From positions 20,311 to 84,310 of the forward strand of contig JBGTNK010000263.1 of NCBI GenBank assembly GCA_041743125.1: DNA of 64,000 nt. Direction: 5' to 3'. This document shows positions 33,207 to 41,901 of the stretch, in pieces. Within the stretch, counting starts at the first letter, position 1. Every line of letters starts with the position of its first letter. The translations under genes and the position numbers were made by a program. Under the pieces are notes generated by a model, which saw only the letters and a program-made list of their open reading frames with translations, was not told the DNA's origin and did no database searches. Origin of the DNA: Terrimonas_B sp041743125. GTDB taxonomy: Bacteria; Bacteroidota; Bacteroidia; Chitinophagales; Chitinophagaceae.

Positions 33207-34267
33207 GTGCTTCATATACTGCAGTAGGCTGGAACCGGCAAAAAAAAATATACGACTGGTTGATCGCCGGCTTTTGTATCAGCTATCTTTTTTTGTTTAT
33301 GTCGCTGACATGGATATTTAATGAGGAAGTTACTTTCGAAACCCTCCTTATACGCAGTACATCTACACTGGCGGTATTGTTATTGCATGTGATACTGGCC
33401 ATCGGTCCGTTATCCCGCCTGAATAAAAAATTTCTTCCCTTATTATACAATCGCAGACACCTGGGTGTAACTATGTTTACTATGGCATTAATTCATGGCG
33501 TGTTTAGTATTTTCCAATTTCATGCGTTAAGTAATACTCATCCGCTGGTATCCTTATTTACTTCAAATACAAACTTTGGCTCCCTTCCGGCATTTCCCTT
33601 CCAGGCATTGGGCTTTTTTGCTTTAATCATCTTTTTTTTGATGGCCATTACCAGCCACGACTTCTGGCTGCATAATCTTTCACCAAAAGTTTGGAAGACA
33701 TTGCACATGTTTGTTTACCTCGCCTATTTTTTGGTAGTGATGCATGTAATGCTGGGCGTGATACAACTGGAAAAAAACCCGGTATTTGTGCTCATGATCC
33801 TCACCGGGGCTGTTTCACTAGTCTCATTACACCTGGCGGCCGCCCACAAAGAAAAACAGATTGACAACATGAACTTTGCTTTGCAACAGGAAGGGTTTGT
33901 TGCCGTATGTGACGTGAATGATATTCATGAAAGCAGGGCTAAAATATTTTGTATAGATAAGGAAAGGATCGCTGTTTACAGGCACGAGAATAAACTTTTT
34001 GCCATCCACAATGTATGCAAGCACCAGGGTGGTCCCCTTGGTGAAGGGAAAATACTGGATGGCTGCATAACTTGTCCGTGGCATGGATACCAGTACTTGC
34101 CGCATAACGGGCAGTCACCACCACCTTTCAAAGAAAAAGTAAATACCTATGATCTTAAGATTGCCGGAGGCAAAGTATGGCTGAATCCAAAGCCATTCCC
34201 GGAGGGAACCGAAAGAACAGGAGCAACAATCATGAATAAGAAAACAGAATTAATAACCCAGGAATAA
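33203..34267 (+). CDS. Ferric-reductase-like (YedZ-type) membrane protein fused to a Rieske [2Fe-2S] domain
   Basis: The 354-residue protein has six membrane segments with the di-heme His pattern of the ferric-reductase-like domain (His62, His86, His98, His168 and His181 are candidates). A C-terminal Rieske-type domain (about 225-330) has Cys272-x-His274 (VCKHQGGPLG) and Cys291-x2-His294 (CPWHGYQY), the [2Fe-2S] ligands. Hemes b and an iron-sulfur centre in one chain imply electron transfer across or along the membrane. The Rieske domain reads like the ferredoxin component type rather than bc1. It is coupled to the gene before it and lies six bases before the next. Confidence 0.87.
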   Translation: MSASYTAVGWNRQKKIYDWLIAGFCISYLFLFMSLTWIFNEEVTFETLLIRSTSTLAVLLLHVILAIGPLSRLNKKFLPLLYNRRHLGVTMFTMALIHGVFSIFQFHALSNTHPLVSLFTSNTNFGSLPAFPFQALGFFALIIFFLMAITSHDFWLHNLSPKVWKTLHMFVYLAYFLVVMHVMLGVIQLEKNPVFVLMILTGAVSLVSLHLAAAHKEKQIDNMNFALQQEGFVAVCDVNDIHESRAKIFCIDKERIAVYRHENKLFAIHNVCKHQGGPLGEGKILDGCITCPWHGYQYLPHNGQSPPPFKEKVNTYDLKIAGGKVWLNPKPFPEGTERTGATIMNKKTELITQE

Positions 34268-34273
34268 AAAGCT

Positions 34274-35125
34274 ATGAAGGATAACGAATTTTATATCGGA
34301 TGGATGCCGAAGGCGCCGGATGGCTTTGCAGCCCATATTCGTAAAGTGGTTATCGCTATACTTATTCTTGTCGTTACAACCGGAATTGTATTAGCGCTGC
34401 AGCAACGAAAATTTTCCACTTCCGGTTTTGAATTTGGCCAGCTAACAGAGGTAAAAGGAATTTACAGGCAATTCCCTGTGCCATCGCTAAAAGTAATGAC
34501 GCAACAAGATGCTTTTGGTAATTCCTCATTTATTACAATGCCACTAACTGGTTATGGAAAATTTGGAGCAGAAGCAGCCATAGCTGAATTGGAGAAAACA
34601 AATAATACCATTCTCGATAAAAAGGAAATAACGATCAGGGGAACTCTTTTGTACAGCGATGGAAAAACATTGCTCCAGATAGATAAAAATGATGATCCAT
34701 TGATAGAGGTAGGAGAAACAGAAGCTGTACATTCTATTCCCTTAATAAAAGAATTGGGAACAGTTCAGTTAACAGGTGAAGTACTGGATCCCAAGTGCTA
34801 TTTTGGAGTAATGAAGCCTGGTCATGGCAAGCCCCATCGCGATTGCGCCATCCGCTGCATAGCCGGTGGCATGAGTCCTGTATTTTGGGTAAAAAATGAA
34901 AAAGACGAGTCTGATTACTATCTCCTTTTAGATGAGAACGGAAAAAAAATGAATGACGCATTAAAAGATCATGTAGCCGAACCAGTATCCCTTAAAGCAA
35001 GAGCCGTACAATTTGACGACTGGATTATTTTATACGTAAATAAGAATTCAATCAAAAGAACCGGTGGCTTAAGTTGGTTTAAGTTAAACGATCAAACCAT
35101 TTCATGCGGGCCGGTTGAAAAATAA
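34274..35125 (+). CDS. Membrane-anchored protein with a conserved Cys/His cluster
   Basis: The 283-residue protein has one N-terminal membrane helix (VVIAILILVVTTGIVLAL, residues 25-42) and a periplasmic domain. The central feature is a Cys/His cluster: Cys175, His184, His188, Cys191 and Cys195 in DPKCYFGVMKPG and PHRDCAIRCIAGG, fitting a metal or heme-like site. I do not know a name for this family, though similar motifs occur beside redox membrane proteins in other Bacteroidota as far as I recall. It lies six bases after the Rieske-fused gene and probably accepts or donates its electrons. Confidence 0.78.
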   Translation: MKDNEFYIGWMPKAPDGFAAHIRKVVIAILILVVTTGIVLALQQRKFSTSGFEFGQLTEVKGIYRQFPVPSLKVMTQQDAFGNSSFITMPLTGYGKFGAEAAIAELEKTNNTILDKKEITIRGTLLYSDGKTLLQIDKNDDPLIEVGETEAVHSIPLIKELGTVQLTGEVLDPKCYFGVMKPGHGKPHRDCAIRCIAGGMSPVFWVKNEKDESDYYLLLDENGKKMNDALKDHVAEPVSLKARAVQFDDWIILYVNKNSIKRTGGLSWFKLNDQTISCGPVEK

Positions 35126-35200
35126 ATTTTCAATAATAACTACTTATTGGTCACAGATAGTCTTTTTTTTCAGAGAACTGATCTTTAAAAAATTTTCAAA

Positions 35201-35749
35201 ATGAACATAACTCTTTTGAACCAGAAAACTGTAACAATTAGATCACTCATGCAAAGTGATAAAACATCGTTATACAACTACCTTCAAAATTTATCTCCTG
35301 AAAGCAGGTCCCGGTTTGGCCCGCATTCTTTCGACAGGACAACCATTGATAACATTTTTGATAATCCGGACAATGACATTTTCCGTTTTATAGCAACGAA
35401 CGAATCTGCTCATGATACGGTGGCTTATATGCTTGTCAAAAAAGGATTGATTGAAGAAGACCGGCAACGTTATGAACAGCGAAATCAAACCTACCCAAAA
35501 GATAGCACGGTAACATTTGCACCTTCCGTGGCAGATGCCTGGCAAAGCTCGGGTCTTGGTACTGCTATGCTCCACTTTATAGAAAATGAATTAAAGAGTA
35601 AAGGAATTCGCCATATCCTGCTTTGGGGCGGCGTTCAAGCTTCAAATACAAAAGCAGTTCATTATTATAAGAAAAACGGCTACCAGTTTATCTCCACTTT
35701 CTGGCATAATGATATGGAAAACTATGATATGGTCAAGGCGTTAACCTGA
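35201..35749 (+). CDS. GNAT-family N-acetyltransferase
   Basis: The 182-residue protein has the GNAT pattern, with an N-terminal VTIRSLMQSDKTSLYNYL and the acetyl-CoA loop WQSSGLGTAMLHFIENELKS (Q/R-x-x-G-x-G/A type), followed by SNTKAVHYYKKNGYQFI. It probably acetylates a small molecule or protein N-terminus; the acceptor is unknown. It is separated from the redox run by 75 bases including a T-rich tract. Confidence 0.88.
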   Translation: MNITLLNQKTVTIRSLMQSDKTSLYNYLQNLSPESRSRFGPHSFDRTTIDNIFDNPDNDIFRFIATNESAHDTVAYMLVKKGLIEEDRQRYEQRNQTYPKDSTVTFAPSVADAWQSSGLGTAMLHFIENELKSKGIRHILLWGGVQASNTKAVHYYKKNGYQFISTFWHNDMENYDMVKALT

Positions 35750-35794
35750 TGCCTGTTTTATTGAAATTTCGAATTGTGCTCATATAAAATGATA

Positions 35795-36490
35795 TCAGGG
35801 AAATATTACCAGGTCTTGCTGCCTTTTATGCAATAGTAAAGAAATGATTTCATGAACAATATCAACAGCCACTTCATCCTTCGATTTTAATGCAAAATCT
35901 TTTTGTTTCAGACCAGGACCTATCAGGCTGACTTTATTAGTATCATAACCGAAGGTAGCCTGGTCATCATTCATTGAATTTAATACTACCAAATCAAAAT
36001 TCTTCTTCTTTAGTTTGCCGATGGCATGGGTAAGTTCATCATGGGTTTCCAGTGCAAATCCAACAGAGAGTTGTTTCGGGGATTTTATTTTTCCAAATTC
36101 AAAAGCTATGTCAGTATTCTTTACCATCCTTATAACAAAAGAAGCATCCTCTTTCTTGATTTTTTGCTTTGCTATTTTTTCCGGCCGGTAATCCGCTACA
36201 GCTGCTGCAAAAACGGCTATATCAATTTCCTCAAAATAACCACAACAGGCGTTATACATTTCTAAAGCAGAACTTATAGCTACGATCTTCAACCGGGGAT
36301 GTTGCAATTGAATATTTACAGGACCAGATACCAGGATCACTTCTGCACCCCGATGCAAGAATTTGCCGGCAATTGCATAACCCATCTTTCCAGATGAATG
36401 ATTGCTGACATAGCGAACAGGATCAATCGCTTCCCGGGTAGGCCCCGCAGTGATCAATACTTTTTTATTTTCTAAAATGGGAAAGCTCAT
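35795..36490 (-). CDS. coaB: Stand-alone phosphopantothenoylcysteine synthetase (CoaB)
   Basis: The 231-residue protein matches the DFP/CoaB domain only: ITAGPTREAIDPVRYVSNHS and SSGKMGYAIAGKF at the N-terminus, FAAAVADYRPE, LSVGFALETHD and NDDQATFGYDTNKVSLI. CoaB joins 4'-phosphopantothenate to cysteine with CTP (or ATP) in CoA synthesis. In most bacteria it is fused to the CoaC flavoprotein; the usual N-terminal CoaC half is absent here, and no coaC gene is next to it in the window. It precedes nothing related; the next gene upstream is an SDR enzyme on the same strand with a 33-base gap. Confidence 0.85.
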   Translation of the reverse strand: MSFPILENKKVLITAGPTREAIDPVRYVSNHSSGKMGYAIAGKFLHRGAEVILVSGPVNIQLQHPRLKIVAISSALEMYNACCGYFEEIDIAVFAAAVADYRPEKIAKQKIKKEDASFVIRMVKNTDIAFEFGKIKSPKQLSVGFALETHDELTHAIGKLKKKNFDLVVLNSMNDDQATFGYDTNKVSLIGPGLKQKDFALKSKDEVAVDIVHEIISLLLHKRQQDLVIFP

Positions 36491-36523
36491 TACCGGCGAT
36501 TAATTCTATAATTTTTCCCTACA

Positions 36524-37216
36524 CTAAGAATTACCATAAACTTTGATCACGGGCTCCCTCAGGGCACCGGCCTCTTCCGTACAATGATAAAAAATTGTTC
36601 CGGCAATTTGTTCTGGCTTCACCCAATTTTTGAAGTCTGCATCCGGCATAGACTTTCTGTTTTGGGGAGTATCAATAGTACTGGGTACTACCACACTGGT
36701 AACTACATTTTTCCCTTTCGCTTCATCATTCATTAATTCAGCCAAACGGAATATTAAAGACTTGGCTAATCCGTATGCTACCATGCCCTTGCCATTTTTT
36801 GCATCCATTCCGGGCCTGGAACCAACAATAAATATCCTCCCGTTTTGTTGTTTCATCATCTGTACAAAAACGGGTCGTGCCACATTATAAGTTGTCTCAA
36901 AATTTAATTTGTATTGCTTTACCATATCTGTTGTTGAAGTGTCAGCAATTTTACCCATGGCAAATCCACCAACTGTAAGCACAACAGCATCAATATTTTT
37001 GTGCTTATCAATAATGGAGTTTATAAATTTAGCTGAATCCTCTTCATTCATTAAATCCACTATTATTTTTTCAAAACTGTCAGGGGGAAAATCCATAGGC
37101 ACGGGATCGTTGGGTACCACGGTGCCTATAACTTTATATCCTTCATCAATAAATTTTTTAACTACGGCCTGGCCCATGTTGCCGGAAGCCCCGGTTACGA
37201 TTGCAATTTTTGACAT
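36524..37216 (-). CDS. Short-chain dehydrogenase/reductase
   Basis: The 230-residue protein has the classical SDR Rossmann motif IVTGASGNMGQAVVKKF, the VLTVGGFAMG segment, and the catalytic YxxxK in AYGLAKSLIFRL, with an upstream Ser in the IVGSRPG strand. It is an NAD(P)-dependent oxidoreductase. The substrate cannot be read. It is 33 bases upstream of coaB on the same strand. Confidence 0.9.
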   Translation of the reverse strand: MSKIAIVTGASGNMGQAVVKKFIDEGYKVIGTVVPNDPVPMDFPPDSFEKIIVDLMNEEDSAKFINSIIDKHKNIDAVVLTVGGFAMGKIADTSTTDMVKQYKLNFETTYNVARPVFVQMMKQQNGRIFIVGSRPGMDAKNGKGMVAYGLAKSLIFRLAELMNDEAKGKNVVTSVVVPSTIDTPQNRKSMPDADFKNWVKPEQIAGTIFYHCTEEAGALREPVIKVYGNS

Positions 37217-37283
37217 ATGCTTTTTTTATGGTAAATATCTTCCCTTTCTAAAAAATTCTGCTTTCTATACAAAGTTGTATCGG

Positions 37284-37901
37284 TTATTTTTTCATTGTCA
37301 TTCTCACCCCAAGAAAAAGAGACACACCACTTAACCTGGATCCCTGCACTGTCAATGGCGATTTCCACCATGAACCGTCAAAGTAAATTGTTTGCAACCA
37401 TTTTATTTCCGTCTTATATCCCAGTCTGGTTCCGGCTTTCGCAAACACATTTCCTTTTCTTGAAACCTCTTGCCTGATTTTATTTTCGCTAAGTTGTATC
37501 AACCTGGGTTCTCCAATATTCAAATAGCCAACCCCTGTATACACCGAGGTAAACCACTTGGCCTGACCAAAGATAAAATTCTTACCTCCATTTACCGCTC
37601 CCATTACAAGGGAACTGTTGGTGTTTGTAAAAAGATAAGGAGATCCGTCTTCCTTTATTCGCTGATTATACTTTAACGAATTAAAATCAAGGGTGCCCTG
37701 AACAAACCAATTTTTACTGTTCTCAAGCTCAATTCCCGAATTAAATGCAATGGAAGGCTTAAAAACATGGTGCAACGATCCCGGCGATTTTATTAAACCC
37801 GCACCAGTGGTAAAGTACACCCTGCGATTGTCCTGGGCTATTATTTCTGAAACACTTCCTGTAAGGACAATAATCAAAAACAAAATCAATTCTCTTTTCA
37901 T
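37284..37901 (-). CDS. Exported beta-barrel-like protein of unknown function
   Basis: The 205-residue protein has a signal peptide (ELILFLIIVLTGSVSEIIAQ) and a strand-rich mature part with YFTTGAGLIKSPGS, ENSKNWFVQGTLDFNSLKYN and a C-terminal GVSLFLGVRMTMKK. This could be a small outer-membrane barrel of the OmpW/PorT-like kind. I recognise no specific family and no active-site motif. Its start is 54 bases from the 3' end of the SMP-30-family gene on the same strand. Confidence 0.7.
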   Translation of the reverse strand: MKRELILFLIIVLTGSVSEIIAQDNRRVYFTTGAGLIKSPGSLHHVFKPSIAFNSGIELENSKNWFVQGTLDFNSLKYNQRIKEDGSPYLFTNTNSSLVMGAVNGGKNFIFGQAKWFTSVYTGVGYLNIGEPRLIQLSENKIRQEVSRKGNVFAKAGTRLGYKTEIKWLQTIYFDGSWWKSPLTVQGSRLSGVSLFLGVRMTMKK

Positions 37902-37954
37902 GGTTTGTTTGTTTGTTTACCTAAATTCATTCCCATTTTAAATCACCTTCTGTA

Positions 37955-39622
37955 TTAGTGCCAGGAGAATTTTCCCCCGGTATTCACCCTGACTTTATAT
38001 AAACTACTATGAGCTGTCATGTATAAAGTCTTTCCGTCTTCATCGCCCCAAGCCATATTGGCGGGTCTTTCTGGTGTGATCATTTTTCCAAGTAATTTCC
38101 CTTCGGCACTCAATATCCAAAGGCCTCCCGGAGCGGATATAAAAAGATTTCCATGTTTATCCACTTTCATTCCATCCAATGCTTCCTCATCTTCGGTAAA
38201 ACTGAAATCATAAAATATTTTTCCATTTTTCAGCCTTCCATCAGGCAATACTTCATATCGCCATAATGTTTTAGTATGATGAATATTCCTGGTATCCCAG
38301 TTGGTGACATACAAATATTTTTCATCGGGGGAGAAAGCGATTCCATTGGGTCCTCCCAAATCTTTTGATACCACCTGTACCTTTCCATTTCTGATCATAA
38401 AGACGCCCTGGTAATCGAGTTCTTTTTTGGAATCCTTGAAAAATCCGGGAAGGCCATAAGGAGGATCCGTGAAATAGATGGTACCATCACTACGTAATAC
38501 AATATCATTGGGACTGTTGAAACGTTTCCCGTCTATATTATCAGCAAGTATAGTAACAGGCCCTTTCTTCTCTATTCGTACCACACGCCTGTTACCATGC
38601 TGATCAATAATCAACCGTCCCTCTTTATCAATAACCAAACCATTGCTCCCCGGTTGTCCGTAGTCGCCTATATCCGCTCCGGTATATCCGCTATGACTCA
38701 TATAAACCGTTACATTGTGATTGGCCGGATTATACCGATAGATCGTATTTGTATTTGGATCACTGAATAATAAATATCCATCCGGGTGCCAAACCGGTCC
38801 TTCTGTAAAAGAAAATCCGTCAGCAATCTTTTCCACTTTTGTTCCGGGGGTAATAATAGAATTCAGTCTTTCATCAATCGAATAAATTTTACCAATGTCT
38901 TTCCAATTCGGATTAAACGGTAAGCCGTTTTTGTAAAAATCAACGACTGCATTTCTTATCCAGATATAATTGTCCGGCAACTTTCCAATTGCTCCGTTGA
39001 TACCTAATATCGCTATGTTGAATTTTTCACCGGCCATTGCATTTTCGGTAAGTATCACCCGGTTCCTTGTGTTGTATCCGGCAATGGCTCCATCGCCGGC
39101 CTGGCCAAAACCGAGCATTTGTTTTCCATTTACCCAAATTTCGCTGTAATCATCTACCACTATTTCAAATACTGCTGTAGTGCCTGCTGTATTTAATTTC
39201 CCTATTTGGGCAGGAATTGTTAACTCAACTTTGTACCACACGAAGGAAAACAAACCGGTCCCCTGCCTGCTCTCCAGTTCGGTGGATTTAATATCTTTAA
39301 ACCCGGCGTCAAAATCTTCCGCTCCTACCTGGGGGTGTAAACTATGAGATGGAATAGACCGGCCAGTCGGATATAATGGCAAAGCGTCCCCTCCCCCTTT
39401 TTGCGGGCCGGGCAAAAAAAACTCTTTTTCCAAAATATGTGCGGGTTGCACGTACCACTTCGCATTGACCAACGAAGCTCCCTCAACAGTACGCAGATCA
39501 GCAATGGCCTGTGGCTTATCAACGGCAAGTAACCTCGTTTCCTGCGTAAAGGCAAATATTGCCAGCATCAATAAAATAAATATTAATGCATAAATTTTTA
39601 GAAAAAAATATAACCTGCTCAT
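37955..39622 (-). CDS. Exported SMP-30/gluconolactonase-family protein with N-terminal sugar-binding-like domain
   Basis: The 555-residue protein has a signal peptide (IYALIFILLMLAIFAFTQ) and an N-terminal domain of about 200 residues with galactose-binding-like strands (KVELTIPAQIGKLN, VDDYSEIWVNGKQMLGF). A six-bladed SMP-30/gluconolactonase/LRE propeller follows: FTEGPVWHPDGYLLFSD, NSPNDIVLRSDGTIYFTDPP, GGPNGIAFSPDEKYLYVTNW, LDGMKVDKHGNLFISAPGG. The metal-ligand Glu, Asn and Asp positions (FTEGP, NSPND, GGPNG) are intact, so lactonase activity is plausible. The propeller resembles glucono-lactonase or aldonolactonase enzymes. It heads a set of small exported genes on the same strand. Confidence 0.87.
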   Translation of the reverse strand: MSRLYFFLKIYALIFILLMLAIFAFTQETRLLAVDKPQAIADLRTVEGASLVNAKWYVQPAHILEKEFFLPGPQKGGGDALPLYPTGRSIPSHSLHPQVGAEDFDAGFKDIKSTELESRQGTGLFSFVWYKVELTIPAQIGKLNTAGTTAVFEIVVDDYSEIWVNGKQMLGFGQAGDGAIAGYNTRNRVILTENAMAGEKFNIAILGINGAIGKLPDNYIWIRNAVVDFYKNGLPFNPNWKDIGKIYSIDERLNSIITPGTKVEKIADGFSFTEGPVWHPDGYLLFSDPNTNTIYRYNPANHNVTVYMSHSGYTGADIGDYGQPGSNGLVIDKEGRLIIDQHGNRRVVRIEKKGPVTILADNIDGKRFNSPNDIVLRSDGTIYFTDPPYGLPGFFKDSKKELDYQGVFMIRNGKVQVVSKDLGGPNGIAFSPDEKYLYVTNWDTRNIHHTKTLWRYEVLPDGRLKNGKIFYDFSFTEDEEALDGMKVDKHGNLFISAPGGLWILSAEGKLLGKMITPERPANMAWGDEDGKTLYMTAHSSLYKVRVNTGGKFSWH

Positions 39623-39758
39623 GATGTTAAAACATTTTTGTAACTCCTGATCTTTTTAGTAAAACAACACCGCCTGATTATCCCTGCCAGATGGAAATCT
39701 TTATTGTCCTTATGTGGAAAAACCCTGCGGTATAAATAAAGACTTAGTAGCAGCAGCA

Positions 39759-40241
39759 TTAGTCAATCTTTATTTTACTGCCGGCAATAGCAATTTCTTC
39801 ATCCTGCTGTGCACTGGCAGCCCCGCTTACCCCAATTGCGCCGACTACCTGGCCATCAACCATGATGGGAATACCACCTTGCAAAAAGGTGTGTCCCACT
39901 GTTATCAATGCCTGCCTTCCTCCGTTAATAGAGTTTTCCAACTTAGCAGAAGGTGCTTTGAACAATGCGGCTGTATTTGCTTTTTTGATTGATACTTCCG
40001 AGGAAGCTGGAAATGTTCCGTCCAATCTTTCCAGGTAAACGAGATTTCCGCCATTATCCACTATGGCAATAGCTCCACCGGGCGAATTATTTGCCCTGGC
40101 ATATTTTACGGCTTCCGTCGCCACTTTTTTTGCAGCTTCAAGTGAAATGTTTTTTGCAACAATTGTTTGCGCCTTAGTTTCAGATGCCAGCATTACCATG
40201 GCAGTAAATGAAAGGACGGCTGCTATTTTATTTGTTATCAT
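39759..40241 (-). CDS. Exported GlcG/HbpS-family (heme-binding-like) protein
   Basis: The 160-residue protein has a signal peptide (KIAAVLSFTAMVMLASETKAQ) and a GlcG/HbpS domain: LEAAKKVATEAVKYARANN, GAIAIVDNGGNLVYLERLDG, KKANTAALFKAPSAKLENSI, and VVGAIGVSGAASAQQDEEIA. HbpS binds heme in Streptomyces, and GlcG-type proteins are found with glycolate or propanediol pathways; no function is certain. The protein is short and periplasmic. It neighbours a gluconolactonase-like gene, but a pathway link is only a guess. Confidence 0.87.
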   Translation of the reverse strand: MITNKIAAVLSFTAMVMLASETKAQTIVAKNISLEAAKKVATEAVKYARANNSPGGAIAIVDNGGNLVYLERLDGTFPASSEVSIKKANTAALFKAPSAKLENSINGGRQALITVGHTFLQGGIPIMVDGQVVGAIGVSGAASAQQDEEIAIAGSKIKID

Positions 40242-40269
40242 AAATCCATTTTATAAATGATTATCTTTT

Positions 40270-40722
40270 TTATTTCCCGTTTTTTTGTTTCAGCACTTCA
40301 AATATTCCATTGGAATAGAATTTCAAAATATCTCTTCTTTTTTCTGTGCTCGTTTGAATAAAATAGTAACTCGGATCTATACCATTATTATATTCCTGTA
40401 TCCCAATAATATCATTGCGGGTATATTTTTTTGACAAAGCCTTCGCCACAGGCAAAGGCAATTGCTCATGGAAAATGATCCTGGCAGTAACTAATAATTC
40501 ACCCTGCTCTGTGTAGTAAGCTGCATAACTGGTATTGTTTTTTGTAAAGGAAACCTTGAATGCTTCATTTGCCCTGGTCCAATATGCGTTTACAGCATCG
40601 CTGAAATCTGTACTAAAAGCACGTTGCACTGCCTTATTAACAGGATCATTTATATTACCTGCAAATACATTGATACCAAGTATCAGCAAAAGGGAAATGG
40701 TAAGAAGAAATAACTTTTTCAT
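40270..40722 (-). CDS. Exported small protein of unknown function
   Basis: The 150-residue protein has a clear signal peptide (KKLFLLTISLLLILGINVFA) and a mature part that begins NINDPVNKAVQRAFSTDFSD. A strand segment VSFTKNNTSYAAYYTEQGE and a C-terminal FYSNGIFEVLKQKN follow. It resembles the PepSY-like exported proteins in which a short helix precedes a curved sheet, but the match is not strong. It is followed 28 bases later by the GlcG/HbpS gene. Confidence 0.7.
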   Translation of the reverse strand: MKKLFLLTISLLLILGINVFAGNINDPVNKAVQRAFSTDFSDAVNAYWTRANEAFKVSFTKNNTSYAAYYTEQGELLVTARIIFHEQLPLPVAKALSKKYTRNDIIGIQEYNNGIDPSYYFIQTSTEKRRDILKFYSNGIFEVLKQKNGK

Positions 40723-40770
40723 TTTTAATTTTATTTTTATTATTTAAATTTTTATCAAAAAATAGCCGGG

Positions 40771-41760
40771 TTAGCTTTTTTCAGGAGTGGCCGGCTTGTC
40801 AAACTTTACTTTTTTACCTGCATGCTTTTTAATCTGGCCAGGCCAGTTTGTATCGGCCTTTGATACAAACCCATTAACATCCTTGTGAAATCTCATATAG
40901 GCGTCTTCGGAATGTTGAAGTATCAGTCGGCCCTCAACTATATCAAATATTTCAGGATTGATGGGACGAAGTTTATTCAGTGCCATAGCATATCCGCAGA
41001 AGGCTCCATACTGTGGTGCAAACATGTCAGAATGATCTTTAAACATGGCTGCATTTTCTTCAGAAGAAAACCAATAAGTTGCTCCATTATACCGGGCCAT
41101 GTATTTCGGATCGCCCTTTACTGCTTTCATTTGGGTAAAATAAGCTACGGGATCATAACCCTGTAATGTTACTCCCTCCGGGTCTGTATTATTCAGAAAA
41201 TATTTTTCAGCATCCGTTGTAATTTGTTTGCCTCCTTTATCCGCAACTTTTGGCCAGTATTTATCAGCAAGGGCCAGGTTGCCCTGCACGTCCTTGTTCC
41301 ATCCGTTTACCGCTCTTTGATTATGCTGAATAACCAAGCGGTTATTGACAATTGAAAATGTATTTACATCGATAGGCGCTACTCTTCCCAATGAAACTGC
41401 ATAAGCGCACCAGCCTCCAAAATCCGGTCTGTACTTTTCCGGCGCAGCTTTAAAAAGATCGAGATGGGCCTGCGAAGCGAAATAATAAATTGCTTTGTCA
41501 TAGGAGTATTGATATTTAGCATCTCCTTTTACTGGTTTGTTGTCTGTAAAAAAAGCGACCGGATCATATCCGTCAAGAATGACTCCTTCATTGTTTAAAT
41601 TATTAAATATCCTTTTTTCCTGCTGTGCATGTGCACCGATGACGGTAAAAAGTATAAATAATAAAACCATCGCCGTGAATACAAATTTGAACAGGCTGTA
41701 CTCCCTTGCCTTTTCTTTTTTCATCTGCTCCACTTTCAGAGCCTTCACTTTTGTTTCCAT
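40771..41760 (-). CDS. Exported protein with two YHS domains
   Basis: The 329-residue protein has a membrane/signal helix (FVFTAMVLLFILFTVIGAHA, after a basic N-terminus) and two YHS domains. The first has DGYDPVAFFTDNKPVKGDAK, YYFASQAHLDLFKAAPEKY and FGGWCAYAVS; the second has QGYDPVAYFTQMKAVKGDPK and YGAFCGYAMA. YHS domains occur in metal-handling and copper-tolerance proteins and in P-type ATPases; each domain keeps one Cys. The internal repeat suggests duplication, and the gene downstream of the previous one has a third YHS domain (41902). The metal is not known. Confidence 0.85.
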   Translation of the reverse strand: METKVKALKVEQMKKEKAREYSLFKFVFTAMVLLFILFTVIGAHAQQEKRIFNNLNNEGVILDGYDPVAFFTDNKPVKGDAKYQYSYDKAIYYFASQAHLDLFKAAPEKYRPDFGGWCAYAVSLGRVAPIDVNTFSIVNNRLVIQHNQRAVNGWNKDVQGNLALADKYWPKVADKGGKQITTDAEKYFLNNTDPEGVTLQGYDPVAYFTQMKAVKGDPKYMARYNGATYWFSSEENAAMFKDHSDMFAPQYGAFCGYAMALNKLRPINPEIFDIVEGRLILQHSEDAYMRFHKDVNGFVSKADTNWPGQIKKHAGKKVKFDKPATPEKS

Positions 41761-41901
41761 TTTATCGTTTTTGTGAGAACAAAGAAACTACATCAAGGCT
41801 CCGTTCAATGTCCATTGCATTACAAATGAAACAGTATAGAAACAAAAAAGCCCGGCATCTGTCGGGCTACTTACAAAAACCAGCATAGTAAAGAACTGTA
41901 C

